Shown in pieces: positions 11,701 to 23,700 of a DNA stretch of 64,000 nt. Made by a program: the position numbers and the translations under genes. Source of the stretch: Tupaia tana (Eukaryota; Chordata; Mammalia; Scandentia; Tupaiidae); the NCBI GenBank assembly GCA_026018925.1, contig JAKSZU010000004.1, positions 15,020,964-15,084,963 on the forward strand. The letters are read 5' to 3'. How positions within the stretch are numbered: position 1 is the first letter of the stretch; each line of letters starts with the position of its first letter. The notes beneath the pieces are model-generated. The model was not told where the DNA came from. It searched no databases and was given only the letters and a program-made list of their open reading frames with translations.

Positions 11701-14700
11701 CAAGTACGAGCTGGTGTACTGGGCAGCGGAGGACGAAGGCCAGCAGGTGAGCCGTGGGGAAGCGGGAGGGAGTGGCGGCTCCTGGGCCTTGCGGATCTGG
11801 CGGGCTCACCCGGCCTCTGTGGCTCCTGTGGGCACAGCCTCCAGGGCTTCTCCTTGGGGCTCTGTGGCTCAGGTGGCCTGTGTGGTTCTATAGCCCTTGT
11901 CGGTCTGCTGGGGGTAAGTCCCTAGTGTCTGCATATAGCCCTACTTGGCCCCATGGCTTCCATGACACTGGCAGAGCCCTGAAGTCCCTCTGGGACTACC
12001 CGCAGTGTGGTTCTCATGGCCCATGTGTTCAACGAGGCACGCGTGGTGTGGACTGGCTATGAACTCCTTGTGTGGACCATGTGACCTCGCGGTGTGGGGC
12101 TGGTCCTGGAGCACATGGAGGGTCCAGAGGGGTCAGGTTGCAGCCCGTGCTGGGAAGAACCTGAGCGACCTTTGATAGCAAAGCAGTCAGTGAGTGTTCC
12201 CTGCTCTTCCAGCACAAGGTGACCTTCGACCCCACCTCCTCCTACACGCTGGAGGACCTGAAGCCCGACACACTGTACCGCTTCCAGCTGGCCGCCCGTT
12301 CGGACATGGGGGTGGGCGTCTTCACCCCCACTGTTGAGGCCCGCACAGCACAGTCCAGTAAGTTTCTCCTGAGGCTGCTGCCTACCGCAGCTGGGCTAGG
12401 GCAGCCATCCACACACACGAACACGAACATGCACACGCACCCTCCCCCTTGCCCAGGTGGGTGGGCGGGTCTGCTGGGCCTCAGGCTGGACTCCAGTCTG
12501 GGCTGTGGGTCTGGATCCTGAGAATGACAGGTGAGTGGCCCCAGTCTGTCCAGCAGCCTCTGCCTTCCCTGCTCCCTGCCTAGCCTCCCCCTCCCTCCCA
12601 CTGTGCCCTGAGCAGGTAAGTTCCGTGTCTGTGACCCATCTCTCCTCCATCTGCCCTGTGCTGGTCACACGTGTTGAGCCATCCTCCGTGGTGGGCCCAC
12701 TGTGTCCTGGCTCTGCTTTGGCGGCTGTCTCCCCTCCCCATGGACCCACACCTCATCACCCATGCTCCTCTCCTCACATCCCACCATGAGAATTAGGCAC
12801 GCACCGTGCACTCACCCTGAGCCACCCGCACACGGTAACAGGTCTGAGAATGTGACCATGGGACTGAGTGTGCCCTGATGCCTGCATGTAGGACCACGTG
12901 GCTGCGTGTCACGTTTGTGTGGCAGCTGTGTGACGTGTGAGCATGCCATGTGTGGCAGACACTGTGATCTGTGGCTGTGTACGTGGCACTCCCTGAGGGC
13001 GAATGCGCAGCTGCACCTGGCAAGACAGCTGAGCGGTACCTGCATTCGTGTGTCGGCCCTGAGATCGTGCCTCTCTCACGTCCCAAATGAGAATGCGTGT
13101 GCGACTCTGACTGTGGGTAAAACTGGACAGTCTCATCTGTGGTCATGCAACCCACTGTTTCTGAGGCTCTACATGGGTGTGACTGTCTAGGGTGCCCCGC
13201 AGGGTGAACACAGTGACCACAGGGTGACTGTTCTTGTGACAGCATCTGTGTAGCAGTCTGTGAGACGTGCCACTGTGTGCGTGTAGCAGTGATGCCAGGA
13301 TGCTGCCTACAATCCTCGGTTCATGGATTCATTCTAGAAGCTCCTGCGGGGGACCAGGCCCAGGGCAGGGCGCAGGGCTGGCAGCATGTCCAGACAGCAC
13401 AACCTCTGCCCGCGGGGGCCCACAGTCAAGAAGGACAGGTGGATGTTACACCTGCCGTTGCTCCGATGAGTTTCTTCTTTTTCTAAGAACTGGTTAATTT
13501 TATTTATTCATTTTAATTTGCTCTGAGAGGGACAAAGAGACAGAGAGAAAGTGAGAAAGCAAGCCACCATATCCGGAACTCGAACTGCGGTCAGCCACAT
13601 GGGAATCCAGTGCCCTTAACCACCATGCCACCTGCCAGCCCCTCCGATGAGCTTTGACTGTGAGGTGACATGACAGGAGCTGCCTGTGGTCTGAGGGGTT
13701 AAAGAAGGCTGCCTTGGGGAGGCAGTGCCTCACAGCGCTGGCAGGAAGCATGTCCAGCTGGACAAGTGAACAGAGGCCTCAGGCAGGGAGTCCGCAGCCC
13801 CAGAGGCCCTGGAGCCCAAAGGTGTGTGGTCCTTGGGCCAGGGGGGCGTGCATCAGGCCAGTGTGGCTGGAGCAGCCACCAGAGTCATAGCAGTCAGGGC
13901 CTTCGGGACAGAGGGCAGGCAGGAGGGTCACCTGGATTGCTCAGTGAGAGTGGACAGGCCATCAGACCAGGTAGGAGGCCTCACAGCAATTTAGGCAAAA
14001 GAAAATGGCTCAGGTGAGGTGATGGTGGTGCTTCGAGAGGCATCTGGGTGCTGAATGGTCAGGACTTGTTGAAGATTTGGTGTGGGGGTTGAGGGAGAGG
14101 GAGTGGAGGTGAGTCTTGTTTCTTGTCAGGCCCAGGAGGTGAGTGAGGGCAGCCCGGGGTAGGAAATGGGACGTAAGCCAATGCGAAGAGGGTTCCTGGT
14201 TTCAGATGCCTAATTGAGGATGCCACATGCTGGTCAAGTGGTGATGCCAGGCAGGGCCAGGGCTGGGGTGCAGGAGCCGAGAGATCGTAGCGATGGGAGG
14301 GAACCCAGGAGAGGGGAGTGTGTGGAGGCTGGAGGAAGGGAGCGTTTCAGGTAGACCAGATGCTACTACAGAGCGGCCAGGAGCAGGCAGACCAGGAGGG
14401 CCCACTCGGTGACGAGGAGTGGGCCTGGGTCCAAGCGTGGAGTATGGGTGCCTTGACGGGAACTGAGGCTGACTGGAGCCTCACGAGGCACGGGCTGGGG
14501 GAGGAAACAGACAGCAAGCTCAGACTCCACTCAGAAGTCCATTCGTAGGGGTGTCGTGGGGCAGGGGGTGTTGGCTGAGGATGGGATCTTTTTAGGATGG
14601 TAGAATTTCAAGTATAATTACACACTTTTGGGAAATCAGTTTTAAAAAGGAAAAACCTGGGAAAAGGAGGGCAGTTGGAGAGCCTCAGCAGGTGGAGGGA

Positions 14701-17700
14701 CAGGGAAAGGGCATGGGGACAGGCTGGGTGCAGGTGGCTCCGTTCTATCTTTGTGGGGGGGAAGGCGGGAACCAGTGCACATGTGAGTGGGGTGGTGGGC
14801 TTGGTAGCAAGAAATGGAAGAGCCGTTGTTGGAAGACTGTTTTCTCTGCGACGTGGGAGACAGGATTGTGCACTGAGAGGACGGGGGGCGGGCAGGGAAC
14901 TGAAAGTTTGGGGAGTGGAGAGGAGGCTGGGGCTGCTTTGGAGAAGGCGGAATGTTGGATCCATTCAGGGCTTGGTGCAGGCCAGGCAGGAGTACGGGAA
15001 CACAGGGAGGTTTGGGGATACTGGTAAGAGTGGTGAGGGGATGACGGGGTGGTAGGATGGGGGCAGTGTGGTCAGTAGACAGAGGTCCAGAGGAGCTAAG
15101 GAGCAGGTGCAGTGCTGGGGCCCGAGCGAGTGAGCTGGAACAAGAGGTGAGGGTCTGCAAGGGGAGTGGGAAGCCGTAAATTTGGGGGTAGGCAATGGTA
15201 GCAGCATCCAGGGTGTGACCACAGCAGTTCAAGGGAAGAGAAAGTCCTTGAGTTGAGGGCCCTGCTGGTCCCCCTTGCGAGGGGTGGTGGCAGGACTTGA
15301 GACAGAGAGAAGAGCAGCCCGTGCGTTGGTAGTGGAGTCCTCAGCGGGCTGAGTCCAGAAATGCCACTGGTATGAGGAAGGCACACGCCTTTCTCCTGTT
15401 CCCAGGGGCCTGTTCCGGGCGAGTACCTGTTTGGTGCTTCTGTTCCAAACCCAGAGGTCCTCGGGCTCCCTGATGTCTGGCCTCTGGTTTCCGTGGTTGT
15501 CTGTGGCCTAGACACAGAGATCCTGGCCAGGCAGGCAGAGGTCAAGGCAGCCGTAACGCCAAAGGAGCGATTAGGGACACTAGTCCTCAAACGTAGAGAG
15601 GCCTGGGCACAGCAGACGTGGAGCAGTTGTCTGTGTGTGGTGGTTGTGTGACCAGGGTGTGGGATGCCAGTGGGTGGCCACGTGTGTGTCTGATACAGTG
15701 TATTTTTTGTGGGAGAAACCTCACGTATATGGGAGACTGTTAGAAGTCCACATGTGTGCAAGAGATACCGTGTGTGTGCACGTGTGCATGCACGTGTATG
15801 CAAGATTGAGAGACAGCATGCATGTGCACACTGGTAGTTCAGGGGTGTCAGGCCATCTGGCTCCAGTGGCACAGCCTGCCTAGAGGGCCCTGGGATGGCC
15901 ACTTCCCCTCTCGGGTAGCCTGCCTGGGTGAGTCTCCAGTTCACTATGACTCAGTCACCATGCCTGTGATCCCCACCCTCCATCTGCCTGCTTCCCCCCA
16001 TTTGTCTTCCCCAGCCCCCTCCGCCCCTCCTCAGAAAGTGACATGTGTGAGCACGGGCTCCACCACGGTCCGGGTAAGTTGGGTCCCACCCCCGGCCGAC
16101 AGCCGCAACGGCATTATCACCCAGTACTCCGTGGCCTACGAGGCAGTGGACGGCGAGGACCGCAGGCGGCATGTGGTGGATGGCATCGGCCGCGAGCACT
16201 CCAGCTGGGACCTGGTGGGCCTAGAGAAGTGGACGGAGTACCGGGTGTGGGTGCGGGCACACACAGACGTGGGCCCTGGCCCTGAGAGCAGCCCGGTGCT
16301 GGTGCGCACCGACGAGGACGGTAGGCAGTGGCACACGAGGCGGGGCGGGACAGGGAGGCACTTCACACAGACGCCAGCACCAGCACCCCGGAGCCCTGGC
16401 CTTCCACAAGCCTAGGCCTTTCCCTTTCTGGTGTGGGCTGAAGGGAGATAAGCTGTGGGACTACCCATGCCAAATTCTAGCCATTGGGGCTATCTCCAGA
16501 GTAGCCCCGCCTCAGATTAAAGTTATCAGGGCTCAAAAAGTTGGTGCGAAAAACACTCAAAGTATTGGGTTGTGGGGAAAGGTATGGTGCATTTTTACAT
16601 AGAAAGATATGTCATGACTTTCCTGACAACATGATAGAACCTTCCAGGACTGCCTTGGCTGGGTATTGGCATGGGCAGGGGTGGGGGACAGAATGAGCTG
16701 CTCTCTACATCTCAAGTTCTGCCACCACCCCTGCCAGGAGGGCCAGCAGCCTCCTTGACTAGTGTGGCAAAGGCCTCAGGTCCCCCCTCCACCTGTTCCT
16801 GCGCAGCTGCTCTCCCACGGAGGCCAGCCCTGGACGAAGGGGTAGGCAGGGCCAGTCGTAGGCCTTTCCGCAGCTGGCAGAGGGAGCTTTCCATGGTCCT
16901 CACCCAGCACAGGTGGCCTAAGGAAACTCCAGGGTCTTTCTGGGAGAGGGGGTGCAGAGGCAAGGCCTCGGAATTTGCTGTGCCCACCGGAGCTGGGATG
17001 GGTACCACCAGGCCTGATTTCCCTTTCTACCTGGCCCCCAGTGCCCAGCGGGCCACCACGGAAGGTGGAGGTGGAACCGCTGAACTCCACTGCTGTGCAT
17101 GTCTCCTGGAAGCTGCCTGTCCCCAGCAAGCAGCACGGCCAGATCCGCGGCTACCAGGTCACCTATGTGCGGCTAGAGAACGGCGAACCCCGTGGCCCGC
17201 CCGTCATCCAGGACGTCATGCTGGCTGAGGCCCAGGTGCACCATTGGGGAGGTGGCAGGGGGGAAGGGTGAGCAGACTGGCATGCACACCACCTCTGGAA
17301 GCCTGGGTTCGCCCCTCCCCCACCTGCACTCAGAGGGGCTGAGGCTGCCTTTCCAGTTGGGAGACCAGAGATGCCTTGCAGCCTCCGTTGGGTGGGAGGC
17401 CCCAAGGTCAGGACCCCTCTTCTGTCTTGGGTCTGCCTAAACTGTGCGGGCCAGGCTCCATTACGAGCCCTGCCGGGGCATCAGCCTTGGTGGCTCACAG
17501 CCTTGGTGGCTCACAGCCTTGGTGGCGTGTTCACTGTGGGCTTCTGAGATGTGCCCTCCTCCTGGACAGTGCCAGGCTGGATGTCCACTCCTCCCATAGC
17601 TAGAAGCAGGGAGAGCCCGAGGCCGCCTTACCCGCCACTTGGCCATGGGCCAGTAGAGCAGAGCTCTGTGAATGGCCGGGCTGGGTGTGGCTCTGCTCCT

Positions 17701-20700
17701 GGCCCCAGGAGGATGGTTCAGCCCTGATGTTTACTGTAAAGGGCTAGGCCTGCTAGTCAGCCCTACACTTTCCCCTCCGTGCTTGTCTTGGGGATGATGG
17801 TTCTGTCCCCAAGCTAAAGGGGTGAGGAACCTAGTTTGCTGTTCAGATGAGAACCTGCAGCATTGGGAGGCTGTTCGAGTGGTTCAGAAAGTGGGTGGCG
17901 GAGTCTGGGTAGGAAACCAAGTGTCTGGGCCCCGGGAAAGGGCTGCAGTTGCCATCCCAAGCCCCCTCCTAAAACGTTCTGCTGAAGAGTCATGCTCCTG
18001 GTGTGGTTTGCTCTCAGGGTCTCCCCACTCAGCATGGGGACCTAGGGGGACGCTTAGGGGTCAGTCTTGTGGGGAGAAGCCTGAATTCTTTCCAGGGCCA
18101 CAGCTCCTCAGTCTTACTTAGGCTGAGGCAGGGGTGCGAGCATGTGCCCTGTGTTCTGCAGGTGTGTTGTCCTTAGGGTGGGGGCCAACCACACCAGCAG
18201 GCAGACAGGAGCCTTCAGGGGGCCTCTGACTGCCCTCAGCCCTCTTAAGCAAAATTCCTTTCCACTCAGGGGTGCCCTGTCCCTCCTCTCAGCCCACGCA
18301 GTGCTGAGGGACAGGGCCGAAGAGGTGGGGAGGTGGGCGTGCATGCCTGCCTGCATTCCTGGGTAGATTGAGGAGAGCTCTTCATGGCCGCCTCAGCAGA
18401 CACACCCACCCAGAAACATCCTGAGAATGGCTCCCTCTGGCTCCTTCTGAGGTGGGGGCAGTGGCCATGACCGACCATAAGGACTGCAGCTAGTGGGGTT
18501 CCAGAGAAGCCACTTCTTGTGCCCCCTTCTGGTCCCACGTGGTTTGGAAGGGAGCTGGGCCAGAGGATCAGGGACACTTCCCTCTTAGCCTCCGATCTCC
18601 GTCATGGGGAGTAAACTGAAGCCAGGCTTCAGGGAGGCCACCTGAGTACAGCCTGCCCTTGGGGCCTCTTGAGGTGAGGTCATTCTTCTGTAAGCCTGTC
18701 AGCACATAAGGCCTGGTCCCCAGCCTGGCCACAAGGCCCCATGTCACCATCTGCTCAGCTCAGGCCCCTTCTTTCCTTTTGTCCGTTTCTCATGGTCTGT
18801 TTTCATTCGGTCTCACTCCATTTCTGTCTGGCTCATTCTCTCCTCTCTCCTCCCTCCTGCCCCTGCCACTCCCTTGTCCGCTTCCTTTCCCCTCCATCTG
18901 TTTTGCCCTCTTTGTCTCTCCTTCCTCTCTGCCTGTGATGCAGGAGAGGCACCCTGTGCAAACTCCTGTGCCGAGGCCTGGTGTGGACAGCCCAGGCCCC
19001 CAGACAAGGAAAGCAGAACAGAGGTGGACCCAGCCACACCCTGTGAAGTGGCCGCAGCCCAGGGCCCTGTCTAGCCTCCTCCCACATTCTGCTTCATGCT
19101 CCCTGCAAAGTCTTTCCAAAACAGAGCTGCCCAGAGCAGAGGCAACTTGGGTCCCCCCACCCTGGGGTTGGAGGCCAGAGGCCAGACCCTCACTGTGAGG
19201 ATGGGTGGGCCAGACTTGGCTCCCTCTGGCCAGGAGGTGTCATGGAGCAGCTCCCAGTGCTGGGCTTGACACTGGCAGCCCTAGCTCTCTGATGGCAGAG
19301 GCCTTGGCATGGAGACCCAGTCCCTCCCTATCTTGTTAGCATACCTGTATGCGCAGTGGCCGCCACATTGCCAGCCCCGAAACTGGCCTTCCCCGCCTCA
19401 GGTACCCCCAGGCAGGAACAGGGTGAAGATCCCTGTCCCAGTGGGGCAAGGCCCTGGCCTTCAGAATCTAGCAGCCAGCTTGCTCTTTGGCTCGCCTGGT
19501 GACGGCCAACTCTTAATGTTGGGGCTACTCCTCCTGCCTGGTGTGACCGCCATTTATTGTCTCATCTGGGTACTTTTGAGAATGGAAGGAGACAATGAGC
19601 AATCACAGCGTGCCGACAAGCATAGGCCAGCGCTGTCACCTGCAGACCAGCATGTCGTCACTCCACTTGCCCTTGCTGTCTTCCCTCCACTCTGCCTGAG
19701 CTTTGGAGCCACCCTCCCCCCAACACACACACACACACACACACAAACGCACCTGCAGACGTGTCGGCAGCCTCTCCCTCAGAGCCTCCTGTGGGGTCCT
19801 GAGGCTCCTAAGTTTCAGAGCCACGTCTCCAGGCTGCCTCCTCAGCCCTAGCACACACAGTTGGTGTTCAGTTAGGCAGAGGCTCCAGTCCGTGGATGGG
19901 GAGCACTCCTGGGCTGCTACCCCTGTGGGCACTTCGGAGGCCCATGTTCTCCGTCTCCCTCCCCGGGCCAGAGTCCTTCACCATCCTGTCTCCCTTTCTC
20001 TCTCTCCCGCGGTCAGTGGCAGCCTGAGGAGTCCGAGGACTATGTAAGTAACAGGTGTGCGAGCGTGGGCGAGACTGGGGTCAGGCTGGGCTCGTGGGAC
20101 ACTCCCCCTTCCCTCCTTCCCTCCCAGCCTGCGCTGGCAAGATCCACAGGGCACCAGCCACATCCGGAGAAAATTGGCGTTTAGACGCAAGCCCCCGCTG
20201 AGCAGCGATTGGCGTTTCCTCTCATCCTTACTTCATGCCTGTCGAACAGCAATTTGAGGCCAATGTTCACGATCGACCAGGGCCTGGCCCCTGCTCCGGC
20301 CAGACAGGAATAGAGTTAAATCCGATGCTGATCGTTAGGCCTTATTGATCCCTGGAGTGAAAAATCCCCTGCTTCAGGGCCCAGGCTGGGAGGGGAGCCT
20401 CGGGGGACAGGATCTAGCATTGGTACATTCTGGAGCTCCAGCCCTCGGAGACCCTCCAGCTGAGCGGGAGGGGGCCTGCCAGGGGCTGATGGCTGCATTA
20501 GCCCTGCCCGAGGCTCAGAGCTGGAGGGACACCAGGGTTGGTGGTGACAGCTCTGTTCCCACTGCACTATGGTTCCGTCCTTCCTTCCTTCCCACTCTCC
20601 TGTCTGTGTGGCGTGGCTTGGCCTCTGGTGGTGTTTCTCTGCATGTCCGGAAATAACGTCTTTGCTGGAAATGGGTGTATGAGAGGGTCTGCTGAGGCCG

Positions 20701-23700
20701 GAGGATGTATCCCTGGTTGACTTCTCAGGCTTCATGGGAACAGATGGGGAGTTGTATTCTCAGGTGTGGGGGTTCCTCAAACCCTACCCCCATCTTAGAA
20801 GGGAAGTGTTGCAGGACGTAAATGTTTATGGAGCCAGTGGCCTATGTGGGGAGGTTAGGTGGGGGTCCTGATTGGGTCAAGTAGAGTGACAGCTTGGTCC
20901 ACTCCACCTCACTCTGTGGGTGTGTGTAGGTGTGTGTATGCAGGGGCACACATGCATGCATGAGTGTCCACAGTGGCTTTGCACCTGTTTGTGCAGGAAG
21001 AGCTCTGTGCATGTGCGTGCCAAGAGCCATGCAAGGAGCAGGGTGCGTGCAAGGCTCTGGCCCTGCGTGTGCACATGTGCAGAGACCTCATGAGGCGTCA
21101 TTCACAGCACAATGAAGTGAAAGCAACAGTGTGGCCCTTTGTTCTTACCTGAAAGGAAGAATGAGCTGTCTGCCCCAGGCGTGCAGCTCCTGGAACTGGC
21201 TTGGCTGGTGGCCGATCCCGCCTGCCTGCTCCGCCTCTCGCAGAGTCCGGCAGCACCACCTCCCACAGCCTCTAGCCCTGGCACAGCCATGTGCCCCGCG
21301 GGGCTGCTAACGAGGTGTGCTCCCTCCCTGCACCATGTGATGGGACTGGGTTCCTCCTCCTCCCTCAGGAAACCACGATTAGTGGCCTGACTCCAGAGAC
21401 CACCTACTCCGTCACTGTTGCTGCTTATACCACCAAAGGAGATGGTGCCCGAAGCAAGCCCAAAATTGTGATGACCACAGGGGCAGGTGAGTGAGGGCTC
21501 AGGAACAGAGTCCAGGGTGGGCACTGGGAGGCAGTGCCAGAGCCCAGTGCTTGGTGGTTCAGTCCCAGGCCGGCCCACCATGATGGTCAGCACCACAGCC
21601 ATGAACACCGCACTGCTCCAGTGGCACCCGCCCAAAGAGCTGCCTGGCGAGCTGCTGGGCTACCGGCTGCAGTACCACCGCGCCGACGAGGCATGGCCCA
21701 CCACCATCGATTTTGGCAAGGATGACCAGCACTTCACAGTCACAGGCCTGCACAAGGGGGCCACCTACATCTTCCGGCTTGCTGCCAAGAACCGGGCAGG
21801 CCCAGGTGAGGAGTTTGAGAAGGAGATCACGACCCCTGAGGACGTGCCCAGCGGCTTCCCCCAAAATCTGCGCGTGACAGGACTGACCACTTCTACCACG
21901 GAGCTGGCCTGGGACCCACCGGTGCTGGCAGAGAGGAACGGGCGCATCACCGACTACACCGTGGTGTACCGTGACATCAACAGCCAGCAGGAACAGCAGA
22001 ACATCACCACCGACACCCGCCTCACACTGTCTGGCCTCATGCCAGACACCACGTACGATGTCAAGGTCCGCGCGCACACCAGCAAAGGCGCTGGCCCGCT
22101 CAGCCCCAGCATCCAGTCCCGGACCATGCCCGTGGAGCAAGGTGTGTGCTGCGGGCCTGGCAGCGCCTGCCCAAGCGTGGCCACGCCTAGGGACCTCTGC
22201 TGTCCTTGATCTTCTGGTTTTCGGCAACTGGCCACCAGCCTCTGGTGTGACCCTCTAGTCTGTCATGGTCGTGACCACTAACCTCTAGTGACGGGCGCCA
22301 CGTTCCTGTGTATGTAAGCCCTGACTTCTGCTGTCCTTAACCTACTGACCTCTGCTGTGTGGCCTTCTCATCTCTCGTCACCTTGACCCACTGATCTCTT
22401 CTGACTGCATCACCACCCTTGGGTGTATGACCTGCTGCTCTTTGGTGTGTGACTCTACTCTCCTGGGGCCATGACCCGCTGACCTAGCGAACATGCTCCA
22501 CCATGCTCTGGTGTGTGGCCAGAGTGCTTCAGACCAAGACCCACTGACCTCCAGTCATTCTGGCCTGGTGTCTGTCCAGTCAGCTCCAGCTTTGACCCAC
22601 CTCCTTCCAGAGGCTCTGACTGGGGTGCTGGGGCATCCCCGCCCTGTTTGGTGTTTACTAGATGTAAGATCTTAGGCTAGGAATTGAACTGCGTAATTAG
22701 GACCTGTCTGGGGGTGGGGGTGCTTGGTACTCTGCAGCCATTCTCAGCCGTTGCCCCCAACCCCAGCCAGGAGTCTCACTGGCGGGGAGCCCTCTGGCCC
22801 ACTCACCATACCACAGTCCAGCCAGAGCTGATGCCCTCCTCCTCCTCCACAGTGTTCGCCAAGAACTTCCGTGTGGCAGCTGCAATGAAGACATCTGTGC
22901 TGCTCAGCTGGGAGGTCCCCGACTCCTACAAGTCTGCTGTACCCTTTAAGGTGGGTGGGGGCTACCACCCGCCAGACCCAGCACAACCCATGGCCTGCTA
23001 AGCACCGTTGTTCCGATCCTGGCCCAGACGTGTGAATGTCTGGGGTGCAGGGTGCCCCCTCCCCATGGCGCAGCGCCTGGCCCAGAGGCACTGCCGTGCT
23101 CTGCCTGCCGCCCCCACAGATCCTGTACAATGGGCAGAGCGTGGAGGTGGACGGACACTCGATGCGGAAGCTGATTGCAGACCTGCAGCCCAACACGGAG
23201 TACTCGTTCGTGCTGATGAACCGCGGCAACAGTGCGGGAGGCCTGCAGCACCTTGTGTCCATCCGCACGGCCCCCGACCTCCTGCCACACAAGCCACTGC
23301 TCGCCTCGTCCTACATAGAGGAAGGCCACTTTGCCCTGTCCATGCCCCAAGTGCAGGATGTCTCGCTTGTCAGGTGCAGACAAGGCCTCGGGGAGCTGGG
23401 GCTGGGCTGGGGGCTGCCGGTGACGGTGGTCCTCATCCTTCTCTGCCCCCAGGTGGTTCTACATCGTGGTGGTGCCCATTGACCGTGTGGGCGGGAGCAT
23501 GCTGGCGCCGAGGTGGAATACGCCTGAGGAGCTACAGTTGGACGAGGTGCCTGGGGTGGGGACAGGACACTGAGGGCGGCCCTGCTGCCGTGGCGCCTAT
23601 GGCTTCCCTGCCCAAACTGATTCACCAACTTGAAATTACACTCCTGGTTGCTCCGGCTGGCAGCCTCTTGAGAGAGGGGAGCCCCCAGGGAGTGTTCAGA

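Larger units (their letters stand above)
17236..20016 (+). other. PTPRF: PTPRF intron before the 27-nt exon
   Basis: No gene seen. Contains a pyrimidine tract at about 18770-18950 ending GATGCAG, which resembles an acceptor, but no fitting exon follows. Confidence 0.6.

Noticed and set aside
10888-11703. Reverse frame of 271 codons opposite the FN1-FN2 exon
   Set aside because: Shadow of the real PTPRF exon.
15096-15944. Reverse open frame of 282 codons
   Set aside because: Intronic, GC/CT-biased composition gives chance frames; no domains and no splice context.
18770-19090. Extra PTPRF exon after the pyrimidine tract ending GATGCAG
   Set aside because: No frame-preserving exon with a good donor follows; known LAR exons already join in phase across this intron.
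21559-22227. Reverse frame of 222 codons opposite the FN6-FN7 exon
   Set aside because: Shadow of a constrained coding exon on the other strand.
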